Shown one piece after another: positions 9,440 through 24,300 of a stretch of 64,000 bases of DNA (within the stretch, counting starts at the first letter, position 1; every line of letters starts with the position of its first letter). Below the pieces are notes generated by a model. That model was given only the letters and a program-made list of their open reading frames with translations. It had not been told where the DNA came from and did not search any database. Source of the stretch: Thereva unica (Eukaryota; Arthropoda; Insecta; Diptera; Therevidae). The stretch lies in NCBI GenBank assembly GCA_949987705.1, contig OX465282.1, forward strand, positions 40,388,039 through 40,452,038. Reading direction: 5' to 3'. Both the position numbers and the translations under genes were made by a program.

Positions 9440-12400
9440 GTAAAATTTTGAATTTTTTTTTATATCCTTCAATTTATAAATTCCAGCTGATTTGGCTTTA
9501 TGTACTCTTACACTTGGCATTTTGAAAGTGGCAACTTCGCCCCTGCCATCAAATCAAGTAAATACTGTTAAGTTTGATCCTGCTTTGCCTGATTGGAAAC
9601 AAGCTGCTATTCAAAGACTTGGGTTCGGAAATCTCAACAAAGTAGTTTTATGTTTTGATAGAATTTTTTGGGATCCAAATTCAAATTTATTCGGTCACGT
9701 TGGCAGCACTACAGCTAGTAGAGGTATGTGATATTTTATAAAATAATATGTATATAGGAAAATTGCTGAAATTTGAAGGCAGCATTGACATTTGAATTTT
9801 TTAATTAAAATTTTAATTTTATATAATGAATTTTCTTTACTTAATGACATACATATAATACACACATTTTGCACTGCATCTGCCTTCAATGGAGCTTGCC
9901 TAACGCCGCACAATGTGTAATTTTGCAAATACAGGTAGACGAAATTCGTATTGTAATAACACACTTGTGTTGTTTATTTATTTGGACTGATATGATAATT
10001 TTATCACCGGCCCTATTTCTTAACTTTATAAATCACCTACTTTCAATCCCCTCCAACCCACCTCTCAGCTTCGCTGACTACGGAACTCTACGTTAGTCTT
10101 ATAGATTCGATACAAGACAGACTCGTGCCAGATTCTGTCTTGAGGATCGTGAACTAATGTATCACTCTATTAATAACGGCATTATACTTATTTTAGAGTG
10201 GGGAAGAAAGAATCATGTCGAGCTCAACCCCACCAAAACCAAGTGCTGTCTTATTTAAAAAAAAAAGTGTACTTAAACTTATGTACTCGCAAGTAGAAGT
10301 TAAACTTCTTTGGCGTTATTTAATTTATTGGATTAATAACACAGCCCCACAAAAAAAAAGTTTCAGACCTGGGGGTCTCACTAGGCTTACTATATGTTTT
10401 CGGGGTCGCTGAATCTGAATATGAGGTCTATATAGCTCTATCGGGTCTAGGATTAGCCATAACCTCAAAAAATAAGCCGAAAAGGGGGTTTTAAGGATTA
10501 TTTTTTGAGGTTATGGCTAATCCTAGACCCGATAGAATTATATAGACCTCATATTCAGATTCAGCGACCCCGAAAACATATAGTAAGCCTAGTGAGACCC
10601 CCAGGTCTGAAGCTTTTTTTTTTGTGGGGCTGTGTAATTTTTTGGATTCTTTTTATTTTCGTGCGTTGGCAGGTGGAAGCATCATGGTGCCGACACGCTT
10701 CAGCCTGTCGGTTATACCGGATTCTAGTACTAACTAAAATTACCTACTAGTCGACTCATTAGGCCTAACTACAATGGTCTTAAGCCGGGCTTTAAGTTGC
10801 CTCATCAAATTCTCTTAAGACTGGCTAATTTTCTGGCAAAACGTAATGAATGAATATGTCCTTTATATGCGTTGCCAACTGGATCAGCTTTTATCTACCT
10901 GATAATACTGCTAGTATTTCTAAGCCTTACTCTCTTCCTTTTGGGGTCTTTCCGCCTTAGCTTCTGATGGAAGATATTTGGCTTCTCCTCCACTTTATTT
11001 CATAGATCACGCGATCTATCGTACCATTATAGTCTATGACGTTCGTTGCTCTTAGCCGTGCCTTTAGCTTCCGGTTACAGCGCAGCAGTTTGGTAGGCTA
11101 ATCTCTGGTATTCCAAAAGGACATAGTCTGTGTCCTCTATTACATTTAGGAAAGCCGGGCATTGCGTAGGCTGCTCTCGTCCGAGCCGAAGGGGGTATGC
11201 CCTCGTAACTCACCTCTCCATGCTCTCTCTTGACCCATCTTTGTATATAGCCATAATACCTGTTTCTACAATTTGATTTTTCATTTGTAGTAATGTATAC
11301 TGCTACTTGTAAATTTAGACTGGTTCACAGAGATCATAGTAACACGACTAAAGCCGTTAATTAATTCTAAGACGCTTCCAAAAGAAACTAAAACCTTGCT
11401 CTATAAGACAATAGTTCGACCAGTACTAACCTTCGCCTCCCTCATTATGGTATTCGGTATCCCCAACGGTGGCAAATGAGTTACAGGTTTTCAAGAGAAG
11501 AATACGTAGGTATTGTACCTCCCTTTATATGGCATGCTCCAGCTAATGTAAAACAGACTGTAATAATCAGCGATTGTGAGCCGGTCGGCCGATCAAAACT
11601 CGTTGCGCCCATGGGTTTGATGAAAATCTGGAAGGACATTTAATTTGATCGTGAATAGGGCTTTTACATTTTTCCCAACCTTGTGATCGCTTTACGAGTC
11701 TTCAGCACAATTCCAGGTCGAGGCGCTACCGCGGAGGGAAGCTTCTCCAAACTGAAATTGATAAAATCATCATGGTCTCTTAGTCCAGTAAATAGGTACT
11801 TTTTCTTTGCAAAAAATACCGCACGCGATTTTTTTTTACCAAATGTTTTTACATATTTTTATGAGCTTAAATTCAAAATGGCGTCATCCCCACCCTTATG
11901 CTTCACTTACAATGAAGGGAAACGCGTTTAATTCTATATCTCAGAAACTATACGTTTTACGACAAAAATGTATATAATCTTTTTTGTAGATAAATAAGTG
12001 ATTAAACTTTTTTGTTCAGATTTTTTTTTGTAAAGTTAATATCTTCGGAGTTATAGTGCTTCAAACTTTATATATCACTTTCTTCGCGCTATATTTCGTT
12101 AACGGTTAGCCCGCCATAAAAAAGTCCTTCCTAAGACTTATAGAACACACAATTATCTATAATTTTTGCTTTTATCATTTTTACATAGGGCTAATATTTC
12201 ACGAGTTATAGCGCTTTAAAAGTCGCAAAACGTAAATTCATAAAAAAAAATTCCTAATATCTTTTTCTTTCCCCGTTTAATTTCAAAACTGATTGTATCG
12301 TATGTTGAGCTTATCATTGCCCACATTTGTTGCCTTTACTTTTTTCTATAAAGTTGATATTTATGGATTTATTACACCTCAAAAGTTAATTGTAACGACA

Positions 12401-15400
12401 GCAATACAATTATGTACCTTCTAGGTTTGATTCCGTGGTCTTTGTCAGAGAAGACATACCTACTATAGATCTCCTTGTTTTATGAACGTCCTTGGATCAT
12501 TAAATAGAACTTTTTTTATTTGTTAAATATTGTGGTTCGATCTCAAGGAAGAGATCGAACAAATTTAATTTTTTTTACAATCTGGAAGAGGGGGATCAAA
12601 AGTTTTAGACTGCCACGATGACATGCGATCGAGTAATGATGCTCTCTCAGTTCTATCAGGCACCAATGCCTCAAGTACATAATGTAGGTTTTATAACTTA
12701 CGCTGGGTAGCAATTTGTTTGTCCAAATAATCAATGAGGATGGTATCCTTTAGCCCCGGTGCAGGCGCTATACTTGGTGACTGCAGTGATGAACGTCCTC
12801 CGTTATCTTCCTCTGGGGCTAACACTTGTACAGAACGTGCCGGAGTATTTGTGTTATCCGTTTTGAGAATGCGGGCACACGAATCGGGACATTTCCAGCT
12901 AGCTTTGTATTTAGCACTTTGCTTGAGATAATTTGTTTTTGTAATGCCTGAACATTGTCAAACTGATTGTGTTTACACTGATTTTAGTAAGGCATTTGAC
13001 AAGCTCTCCCATTCCATTATAATTCTAAAATTAAGAATGCTTGGCTTTCCGCAAGCCCTTCTAGTATGATTCCAGGCTTACTTAGCTGACAGGACCTACC
13101 AAGCTAATTTTCGTGGTTCCAAATCAGTAACCATTGGAGCGACATCCGGTGTCCCTCCAGGAAGTCATCTTGGCCCTCTTCTCTTTATCTTATCAATTGA
13201 TGACATTGTTCTCTTGTTAAGACACTGTAGATACACTGATGACATCAAATTGTGCCGTCACATAAAGAGTATTGAGGAGCGCTGGGTTTTATAAAAAGAT
13301 GGTCCAAAGAATTTAACAACCCCTTGATCACTAAACACCTTTACATTTCTCTTGTCAGACCATTACTCGAATATGCGTCCCAGGTTTGGTCTCCTCGTTA
13401 CAATTCGCATGTTTGAACTATTGAATCGGTTCAACGAAGCTTCATTCGATTCGCACTGAACCACCTTCCTTGGGAAAATCCATTATTTCTTCCATCATAT
13501 GAATCCCGGCTAGAGTTACTTAACTTAAGATCTCTTCACAAACGTCGTGGCCGACTTTGTATTTGTCCATCAGCTCCTTAACGGAAAGGTTGACTCTGGT
13601 TTTCTAAGTCGCCGTGCGTCGTTGAGAGAGAGTCGTTATATTCTGAGAGGACCACCTCTTTTACAAATCAACTCTTATAACACGTATTTCGGCAGATTTG
13701 AACCTGTCAATTGCATGTTCATTAACGTGAACAATATTAATATGTTTAGCGTGAGTATTAGTTAAGATGTCCTTAAAAGGAGTCTTTTTAAACTCCTGTG
13801 ACCGTTTAGATATGCTTCCTATTGCTTGCGTGCTTTACATGCAATTTGGATGTTTTTTAACTTTATTATTGCATGCTTAGTTGTCCTCATCATTCAGCGC
13901 TTGGTTGTGCTGAGTAGGTAATTTTTTCTTGGCCCAGCTGAGAAGTGCGCCTTCTGTTCTAGAAGGGTTTACTCTATTATTATATGTGTTTGTGCACCCA
14001 ACTGAAGAAAATTTAATTAATTCACTGTCTCTAACACTTTTTTACATGCTGAGCATAGAACCATTGTAATAAATTTAAATTAAATTATAAGTCAACCAAA
14101 GGGCAAAAGCGGAATTATAGGATATTAACACTTAAACCAAAAGCGAAAATGTATGTAAAAACAAAGAAAATAAAAAATAAGAAAAAAAATACTGGGGTAC
14201 CAAGAGCCACCCTTGTTTTCTTGAGATTATGCTATGTATCTAATATTTGCTGGCAATGTAGCCTTATTTTTAAATAGTCTTTCAATAATATTTATTTTTC
14301 GTGGGTGGTTATCTTTTTAAGGATTTTCGTGTGTGTTTATTTTACCAGAAATAACCATAACTTTATTACGGGCCACGTCGTAATTTTACAATTAATTCCC
14401 ATATGAAACTTATGGCATCTGTTACATTTAATTTCCATATATGTATGACCACAATTTTGCATTTTGTGACATAAAGAGATAATAAAAGTTGGTTTTTTGG
14501 CATTGCTTTATCCAACTATAAAAAATTTGTTACATTTTTCGATTTCGTTTTATTATTCTCAAAAATTTTTGTTGTATTGAAGACTTCTAGATTTAAATTC
14601 CAACTAGTTGGGATGTGGGTTCGACCCTTTTGGTCCAAACGATCAACTTCCCAGTATGATGGATGTTGAATATTATGATTGGATATTTTAATAATCAATG
14701 AACAATAGGCAATATAGAATATATGTATAATACCGAGAATTTCTCACAATTGTTTATCAATATTTTCGCTAAAATGTCAAACTAAATGTGCGCACTTACA
14801 AGATTAGGATGACGAAAATGTATATAAAATTTATGTATTAATGTTTTTCGGCACCTCAATGAAGTCGATATAGTTTTTAGTTCGCGCGGTATCGTGCAGG
14901 TACAAAAATCACTTAAGTCATTTAAACCAAAAAACCGCTGGACCGAATATTATAAAAAAATTTTCAGATTATATTGTCGCTAATACGCTTCGAACGGCAC
15001 CTCAAGTAAGTCAATATCTTTCGTGGTTCGGGCGATATCGTGCAGGTACAAAAATCACTCACGTCGCTTAAATAAAAAAACGGCTGGACCGAATTTCATG
15101 AAAATCTTTTCAGATCATATTTCGGTTAATACACTTCGAACGACACCTCAACGAAGTCGATATCAGTTTTGGTTCGCGCGATATCGTGCAGGAAAAAATG
15201 GCCACATCCGTACGCACATACACGGCTTTATGAAAATTTTGGTTGAGTAAAGTTTGTTCATTAGATAAATTTGCATAAAAATCTTCTATACATAATTTAC
15301 ATAGAATCTATAGTTTTCGAGATAAAGGGCTGAATTCGTTTCCACACCACCTCTCAGGTGGAGTGCAAGGGGGAGTTTTTTACATGGTGTCCCCCGTAGG

Positions 15401-18323
15401 CCTTGTCGTTGGGTTCATATCTCGAAAAATGCCATGTCAATGGATGGTTTTTATTTTCTCCATCAAAATGTCAGATCCCTAATAGTTTCATATTTTGTTA
15501 TTTGGAATCAAAAATACCAAAAAGTTGCCTTTTTCAAACTCTCGTACTGTATATTAAAATTCATATCACCTGATTACTATTATTTGCTTATGAGTGCAGC
15601 CTAGGCGCACCGGGTCCCAGCTAGTATATTATTTAGTATCTATATACAGAAAGAATTTGAATTTAACATGCATATAAAAAAACAACTAAAATTAGTTAAA
15701 ATTGATGTCGAACAGATGGTTTCGGTGTTGTTAAAACTAAAGAGCAAACAAGGATTTACTAACATGTATCGAACTGAATCGATTTAATTTATATAACACC
15801 CCTATTTCCGACATATTTAGATTAATATAGAACACTATTTAATTATGTGTTGTATGATCGGGCGCTGAATTACTTACTCAGTCGACTCAAGATTAAACCA
15901 GATTATAGAAGACTAGCATAAAACCCGCGTGCCTTGCAACGCCTTTAAATAAAAACTGTTTATTATGTGCAATGTTTTCCTACAAAAAAAAAAACAAAAA
16001 AAAAAGTCAGCTGTCATTATCCCTAAAAGGGTTTATTATAGTGCATTTTTTTAATAAATATGGTAAACAAATTGCTGCGTATATCACCTCTGCTCAACAA
16101 ATCTGCAAGTTTTGAAGCAGAGATTGGCATTTTTATGTCCCCCATTTCACTGCGTTAGGGGATGAATTTCGAAAAATTGCTTCTTAGTGAATGTCCACGT
16201 CATTATAGAGATGCACTGTCAAAATTAAAGCCAGCTCCAGCGGTTTGGGTTAACCCCATTTAACCCCCTTAGGGGATAAATTTCAAAAAATCGCTCCTAA
16301 GTGGATGTCCACGCCATTATAGGGATGCACTGTCAAAATTACCGCCCTATAGCTTCAGCGGTTTGGGTAAACCCTATTTCACCCCCTTAGGGGATGAATT
16401 TCGAAAAGTCGCTCTATAGTGGATGTCCACGCCATTATAGGGATGCACTGTCAAAATTTCAGCCCTATATCTATAGCGGTTTGGAAAAACCCCATTTCAC
16501 CCCCTTAGGGGATGAATTTCGAAAAATCGCTTCTTAGTGGATGTCCACGCTATTATAGGGATGCACTGTTAAATTTCAGCCCTATAAATTTAGCGGTTTG
16601 GAAAAACCCCATTTCACCCCCTTAGGGGATGAATTCCGAAAAATCGCTTCTTAGTGGATGTCCACATCACTATAGGGATGCACTGTCAAAATTTCAGCCC
16701 TATATCTATAGCGGTTTGGAAAAACCCCATTTCACCCCTTAGGGGATGAATTTCGAAAAATCACTTCTTAATGGATGTCCACGCCATTATAGGGATGCAC
16801 TGTCGAAATTTCAGCCCTATAAATTTAGCGGTTTGGAAAAACCCCATTTCACCCTCTTAGGGGATGAATTCCGAAAAATCGCTTCTTAGTGGATGTCCAC
16901 ATCACTATAGGGATGCACTGTCAAAATTTCAGCCCTATAGCTCCAGCGGTTTGGGTAAACCCCATTTCACTCCCTTAGGGGATGAATTTCGAAAAATCGC
17001 TTTAATAGTGGAAGACCACGCCATTATAGGGAAGCACTGTCAAAATTACAGCCCTATAGCTTTACCGGTTTGGGTAAACCCTATTTCACCCCCTTAGGGG
17101 ATGAATTTCGAAAAGTCGCTCTATAGTGGATGTCCAAGCCATTATAGGGATGCACTGTCAAAATTTCAGCCCTATATCTATAGCGGTTTGGAAAAACCCC
17201 ATTTCACCCCCTTAGGGGATGAATTTCGAAAAATCGCTTTATAGTGGAAGACCAAGCCATTATAGGGATGCACTGTCAAAATTTCAGCCCTATATCTATA
17301 GCGGTTTGGAAAAACCCCATTTCACCCCCTTATTAGATGAATTCCGAAAAATCGCTTCTTAGTGGATGTCCACATCACTATAGGGATGCACTGTCAAAAT
17401 TTCAGCCCTATATCTATAGCGGTTTGGAAAAACCCCATTTCACCCCCTTAGGGGATGAATTCTGAAAAATCGCTTCTTAGTGGATGTCCACATCACTATA
17501 GGGATGCACTGTCAAAATTTCAGCCCTATAGCTTTAGCGGTTTGAGTAAACCCTATTTCACCCCCTTAGGGGATGAATTTCGAAAAGTCGCTCTATAGTG
17601 GATGTCCACGCTATTATAGGGATGCACTGTCAAAATTTCAGCCCTATATCTATAGCGGTTTGGGAAAACCCCATTTCACCCCCTTAGGGGATGAATTTCG
17701 AAAAATCGCTTTATAGTAGATGTCCACGCCATTATAGGGATGCACTGTCAAAATTTCAGCCCTATATCTATAGCGGTTTGGAAAAACCCCATTTCACCCC
17801 CTTAGGAGATGAATTTCGAAAAATCGCTTTATACTGGATGTCCACGCCATTATAGGGATGCACTGTCAAAATTTCAGCCCTATAGCTATAGCGGTTTGGA
17901 AAAACCCCATTTCACCCCTTTAGGGGATGAATTCCGAAAAATCGCTTCTTAGTGGATGTCCACATCATTATAGGGATGTACTGTCAAAATTTCAGCCTTA
18001 TAGCTTTAGCGGTTTGGAAAAAACCCATTTCACCCCCTTAGGGGATGAATTTCGAAAAATCGCTAGGGATGCACTGTCAAAAATTTCAGCCCTTTAGCTC
18101 TAGCGGTTTAGGTTGTGCGTTGTCTTTCAGTCAGTTACTTTTTATACAATAGAAAAAAAGTAAAGAAAATAAATCCCCTTACAACTTATTGAACCCCATT
18201 TCACCCCCTTCAACCCTTTTTTCTCCAAAAAAAATAGCTTATGTCCGTCTCCAAGGTCTAAACTATGTCTGTTGCAAATTTCATCAAAATCGGTCCAGCG
18301 GTTTAGGCGTGAAAGCGTAACAT

Positions 18324-18376
<53 letters not shown>

Positions 18377-21300
18377 GTTACTTTCGCATTTATAATATTA
18401 GTAAGGATTTCAGTTTTCACTTTGGTGGTACAGATGTTATTTTGATTGGAAATAGACGCCAGTTCAAGCTAGTCCGTAGAAGCAGAGAGTTGTTGGGCCT
18501 ATTTTGAGGCGTGGGCACAAATTTGATGAGCTGCAACAAGCTGGATGAAGTAAGCGAACTAACAGTTCTTTTTAATATTGACCAAAATTGGAGACGATCA
18601 AAACTCGAACATTGTAAACTAATTTTATTGGAACTGCGATTTTTCACAACTCAAGAGGCAGAAATAAAATGTCTACATGGGATCAAATTATTTACTACAA
18701 ATGAATCTGTCATAGTGACCGAATTTTAAGTACATAAAAAGTTCCTCATTGATGCTACAGGTGTGCCTTATGAAACTACATTTGTGCAGAATGTTTTTTA
18801 TATGTTTACAACAAACATCGAAGTGTTGGATTGCTTAGTAAATGGCACTGTTGCTAAATTAGATCGTGTTGAAAGGAGACCTAAGGTTTTTGTAGATTGA
18901 TTTACCAGACTTACTAAAGATTGCAAAAAAAATTAAGAAAATGGTCCCTGGGCATGTAACTGCGATTCGAAATAATAAAACACTTAATTACACTTAATAT
19001 CGAAAAAACTATAAATGTTAAGCCCTTGTGCAATACAACTTATAAAACTGAGGGAAAAATACCCTGGAATATTTTGAATATGATAAAAAACGTCAACTGT
19101 CATTTGTTTGTGTTGTCTTGATGGGGGTGGTGACTAGTCTTCATCAGAAGCAATGACAAAACTTTCTATAATGGCCAAGGAGCATCCACAACTATAACTA
19201 GTCTTCAAGGTGCATTCCTTAGACCCTCGCGTAATCGTTTACAGAGTATTAGAAAGGATGTGTTAGATTTTATGAATAAAAAGAAAGGATTGACAAGATT
19301 TACTTTCAATTGTCAAAGTCTTCGTGCTCACATTTTAAATCATACTGATTCAATTTTACGAAACTCGAATGTTTTACTTTTAAACGAAAATTGGTTACTC
19401 AACGAAGGGTCAGTAAGACTACCAAAGTTCCATTCAATATAAGGGACCAAACGTTCAAGCTGGAGGAGTTACCATATATCAAAATGTACACGATACTACT
19501 GACTACGCAGAGAATTGATATGACTGTGAAGCAATCTGAATTTGCGAATTGTGATATGTAGCAGTATAAATTACACCAAAGCAAAAATCAAAACACCAAA
19601 CACAAACACAAAACACCAAACACCTCCTAGCCTTCTTCAAGATCATGTAAATCTATCCATGACTAATGATCGATTGGTTTCAAAACGACGACACGGCACC
19701 ACCGTTGATGCTGCATTTGCCGATACGTTAATTTCCTTAGTATGAAACTCCTCGTATCATATTACAATTATCCTAAGCCGCTCAATTCAATTGAGTAACA
19801 ATTAGAAGAACAAGCTAGCGAAGTGAACATAATTTAGAAGTGACGTTTATTTCAGTAGTGGCAAAGGAAGTGGAATGAATCTACCCAAGGTCGATCGATG
19901 AGGCATCTTAAGCCGTCTTAAGTCCATTGTAGTTAGGCCTAATGAGTCGACCAGTCCGGTATAACTGATTGGCTGGAGCTAGTCGGCATCACGATGCTTT
20001 CACCTACAAACGCATCCAATAAAATTAGTCTTAAAATCATGCCAACGAAATATTACTTCTAATGCCCGTACATATGAACACACACCCACTGTTTTTTATG
20101 TGTTACTCTACCCGTTGTCTCGCATTGGGACTGTTTTAGATTTTTTATTCGTGCTAACTACCTAAACTTGAAAATGAGGACGATAATAATATTTTTTATT
20201 GATTTGTGAAGAACTAATCTAATTTTTTTCTTATGTTCTAGGTGAATTGTTTTTATTTTGGAGCATATCCCAATCGCCAGTGCTTCTAGCACTTGTGGCT
20301 GGCCAGTCTGCAGCAATTATGGAAAATGTTTCTGATGATGTTATTGTTGGTCGATGTATAGCAGTATTAAAAGGAATATTCGGAAACGCCTCAGTACCCC
20401 AACCAAAGGAAACTGTTGTCACTAGGTAAAGGCTACTAGATTAGTTCCTATAAACCAAGTAAAATAAAAAATATTTTGAATTATTTAGGTGGCGTGCAGA
20501 CCCATGGGCAAGAGGATCTTACAGTTTTGTTTCAGTGGGATCGTCTGGAAGTGATTATGATTTGTTAGCGGCTCCAGTCACACCTCCTAATTCTGAAGAA
20601 GCTTCAGAAGAAGAAAGCAAAGAAATGCCAAGGTTGTTTTTCGCTGGTAAGTTTTTGAAGGAGAGGCACAAATTTTAATATTTTTTACATATTAATGAAA
20701 TCGCAGTGTTAGTTATTCGCATAATATCAGGGGCGGATCCGGGAACAACTCTTGGGGGGGATCATATTATCTAAAGTAGTATTCGGTGTACAATTGAAAA
20801 TTACAACAAATAATTATTTAGATAAAAAAACTGCCTTTCATGTTTTTAAAACGAACTAAAAAGTATAAAATAGTTTCTCCTAATCATATACAGATTTAGA
20901 ACCTCATACATATTCCTCACACCATGCAGAAGTCCTGAAAATTTGTGATTGTGAATTTGTAATAGCTTTGAAAATATTTGTAAGATGTTGAGACAGGCGC
21001 CATGGATCTAACGGTATATTGAGTAGACTACATTGCTTATTGTATTCTACTTATGATACCCACGTCGAGGGGGTTGTGAAGGCAATGGTAATCCGCCCTC
21101 TTGAGACGGCCGCAATGGCTCTAACGGTATGTTAATTATACTATATTGCTACTATTCTACTTATGATACCCTTTCATTTAATACCCATATCGAAGGGGTT
21201 GTGAAGAAAATGGTAATCCACCCTCTTGAGACGACCGCCCTGGATCTAACAGTGTAGTAATTATACTATATTCCTTATTGTATTCTACTTATGATACCCT

Positions 21301-24300
21301 TTCATTTGATACCCACGTCGAGGCGGTTGTGAAGACAATTGTAATATGCCCTCTTGAGACGGCCGCAATGGCCCTAACGGTATGTTAATTATACTATATT
21401 GCTTATTGTATTATACTTATGATACCCTTTCATTTGATACCCATGTCTCGGGTGTTGTGAAGAAAATGGTAATCTGCCCTCTTGAGATGGCTGCCATGGA
21501 TCTAACGACATAGCCTATTGTATTCTACTAACGATGCCCTTTCATTTGATACCCATGTCGAGGGAGTTGTGAAGAAAATAGTAATCCTCCCTCTTCTGTT
21601 GGTCGCCATGGATCTAACGACATAGCCTATTGTATTTTACTTATGATACCCTTTCATTTGATATCCATGTCGAGGGGGTTGTGAAGGAATGTTAATCCGG
21701 TCTCTTGAGATATTGGTATGTAGATATATTGAGTATACTATATTGCTTATTGTATTCTTACAAGGACGTAGACAGGGGAGGGGTTTTGGGGGCTCAAACG
21801 AGGCGAAGAAGCTTTGTGAATTTGTCTTAGTTTGGAGTGGGGCGTCCAGAAGGGATTTTTAAAATGTGTCAGGGATGACCCGATCAATGGATAAGCAATA
21901 AATTGAAACAACTCTTAGTTGAAAATTGACTCGTAATCCGCATCCATATAAACTCGTTTTATTTAAAAGTTCCAGTGACAATTCAAACGTACACCGATCC
22001 TAAATGGAAAGAAAACTTAATCCAGTCGTGCAAGGAAACCAAGTTTTAATTGTCGAGCGACTCAATGTGAAACCGATGTATTTTCAAATCAAAATTGCAT
22101 TTTTCATCGAAGTTTTCGTCAGTTCTAGTAGGGTTTTAGTATTCCTACCGTAAGCATATTTCGACTCTATGAATACGTCTTCTTCTTTGATGGATCTACA
22201 GTCCAATCCAAGCCTTGGCCTCCATCAGTTTCTTTCTCCAATGATACGATTCAGGCGATTAATTCATAGGAGCATGGCCTTGGACCGTTTGCGCTTTTTT
22301 ATAGGTTTTCTCATTTATGAAATTTCGGCTAGGTAGAAAATATTTTATTCTGGGAATATTTTATTAAAATGATAATTGTTGGTTGAGCAGTTAAATTTAT
22401 TTTTTTGTTATTTTGTTTATAAGATAAAAATCAATTATTTTGGTTCTTTCAGTTCAGACTTGAATTTTTAATTCGTTTTTATTCCTTACAAACATTTGCG
22501 GAATGCCTTTTTTGCAGATTTGTAATCCATTTTCGGACTTATATTTTTGTTGTTCGGACTTATTTTTTTGTCAAAGTTTCACAAGGAACTTATTCCGTTT
22601 TACAAGGATTTCAAGATCCACCCACCCCATCATCAACAATTTAAAAATATGACAAATATGAAAAGTGAAACTATTGCTTTAGTTATTTAGTTAGTTATAG
22701 AAGAATTGATTTTTTAATATAAAGATATTTAAAATTGGAGTTCATTAAATTTTTTCCAAAACAGGTTGTTTTCTTTTTTTCTTTCGACTTTTATGAGTCA
22801 AACGTGCGAGAAAGCTGGTGACGTATTTTGCCAAAAGAAATTGCATCAACGCATTTAGGGAGACAAAATTCCTAAATGGACCACAGCTTCCTTATGACTT
22901 TAACAAAAAATAATTTCGGAATCCAAAAAAAAAAAAAAACAAGGCCGCCGAAGATCGAGTTTCCATGTATCTCGATTTCTATAGGATACTGATATTTTCG
23001 AAATTTTTTGATTAGTCAATACGAAACGTTATTGCCAAAAAAAGTCATTTTCTTCGACAAATTAACCCTTTCGAAGTTATTCAGATCAAAATTTGCAAAA
23101 ATAACTTTTTGGTCAAAAAATCACTCAAAAACTGCACGGGGTTGTATGACCTATAGAAACCGACATATACATGGAAAACTCGGGAAAAACGCGATGTCTC
23201 TGGCGGTCATGTTTTATTGTTTTGGATTATTTTCTTAAAAAGTCCTAAGGAAGCTGCGTACCAATCTTCAGCCATTTTAGAATTTTGTCTCCTTTAAATG
23301 CTAATTTCCCCGGACTAAAGGGCCAGACTAGTGCTGAATATTGTAATGCTTACAAAACAGGTGAATCGACAGGCGAAGCAGCCGTTCTAATTAACGGAAT
23401 TAAGTACATTTAATTTCTCATCGCCCGTCTGCGTAGAAATTAAATTTATGGGAAATTCTCTCTCAGGTTGCCGCCGCCACCCCCTCCGCGCCAATCTGTT
23501 TGTGCCTTAATAGGCTAGTGCAAATACGATTTAAATACTTCAAAACAAAAAAAAATTAATAGCAAGCAAGGCTCAGCAGTTAAATGTGGTCAAGGCTATA
23601 ACTAAGAGAAAAAAAAACTTTTAAACACGAAAAAAGGGGAAATCTTAAAATGGGGATGCTATTTAGGGGTTGAAAACGGTTTTTTGTGATTTTGTATATA
23701 ACATATTTTGACATAACCTCAAATTCTATAAGAAAATAGCGGAAAACCGATTTTTCAGTTTTTAATTTTTTTCTCACGTAAAATTAATTCAATTTAAATG
23801 AAAATTTGTAAGAATATACCTTGTATTGTGTTAAATAAGCATGATTTTTTCTTGGTTTGAAAAACGAATGGTTTCCTAGATATTGACATTTTTCGAAAAA
23901 AATACCCTAATTTTGCAAGAACAACTTTATTGGTGTTTTTTCGGATTTCGATGTTCAAATAAGTGCTCAATTAACCGTTGAAATGTCTACTTTCAAATGG
24001 TCTATATATGTTAATACTTTATTCTTCATTAAACTGCTTAAAATTAAGAAAAACCGAAAAAGGACTTTTCGCATCACGAATTTTTCAATTTTACAACTTT
24101 TTTAAAATTTTGAATTAATTCCGTTAATGACGGTTAAATTTTTATGACAGAACTTATTTTCATATAATATTACTTAAATTAAATAAAGTTAATTACAGAA
24201 AGTGGCACACACCATCCGCAACGTTTTAAATAAATAAAAAATAAAAAAAATATATGTACGTATAAATTTTGTTTCACTTGAATTACCCGCCCAAACCCAA

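Noticed and set aside
18325..18376. Short regular (ACAG)n repeats as a possible CRISPR array
   Set aside because: It is a simple microsatellite tail of an RTE-type element in an insect genome, with no spacers.
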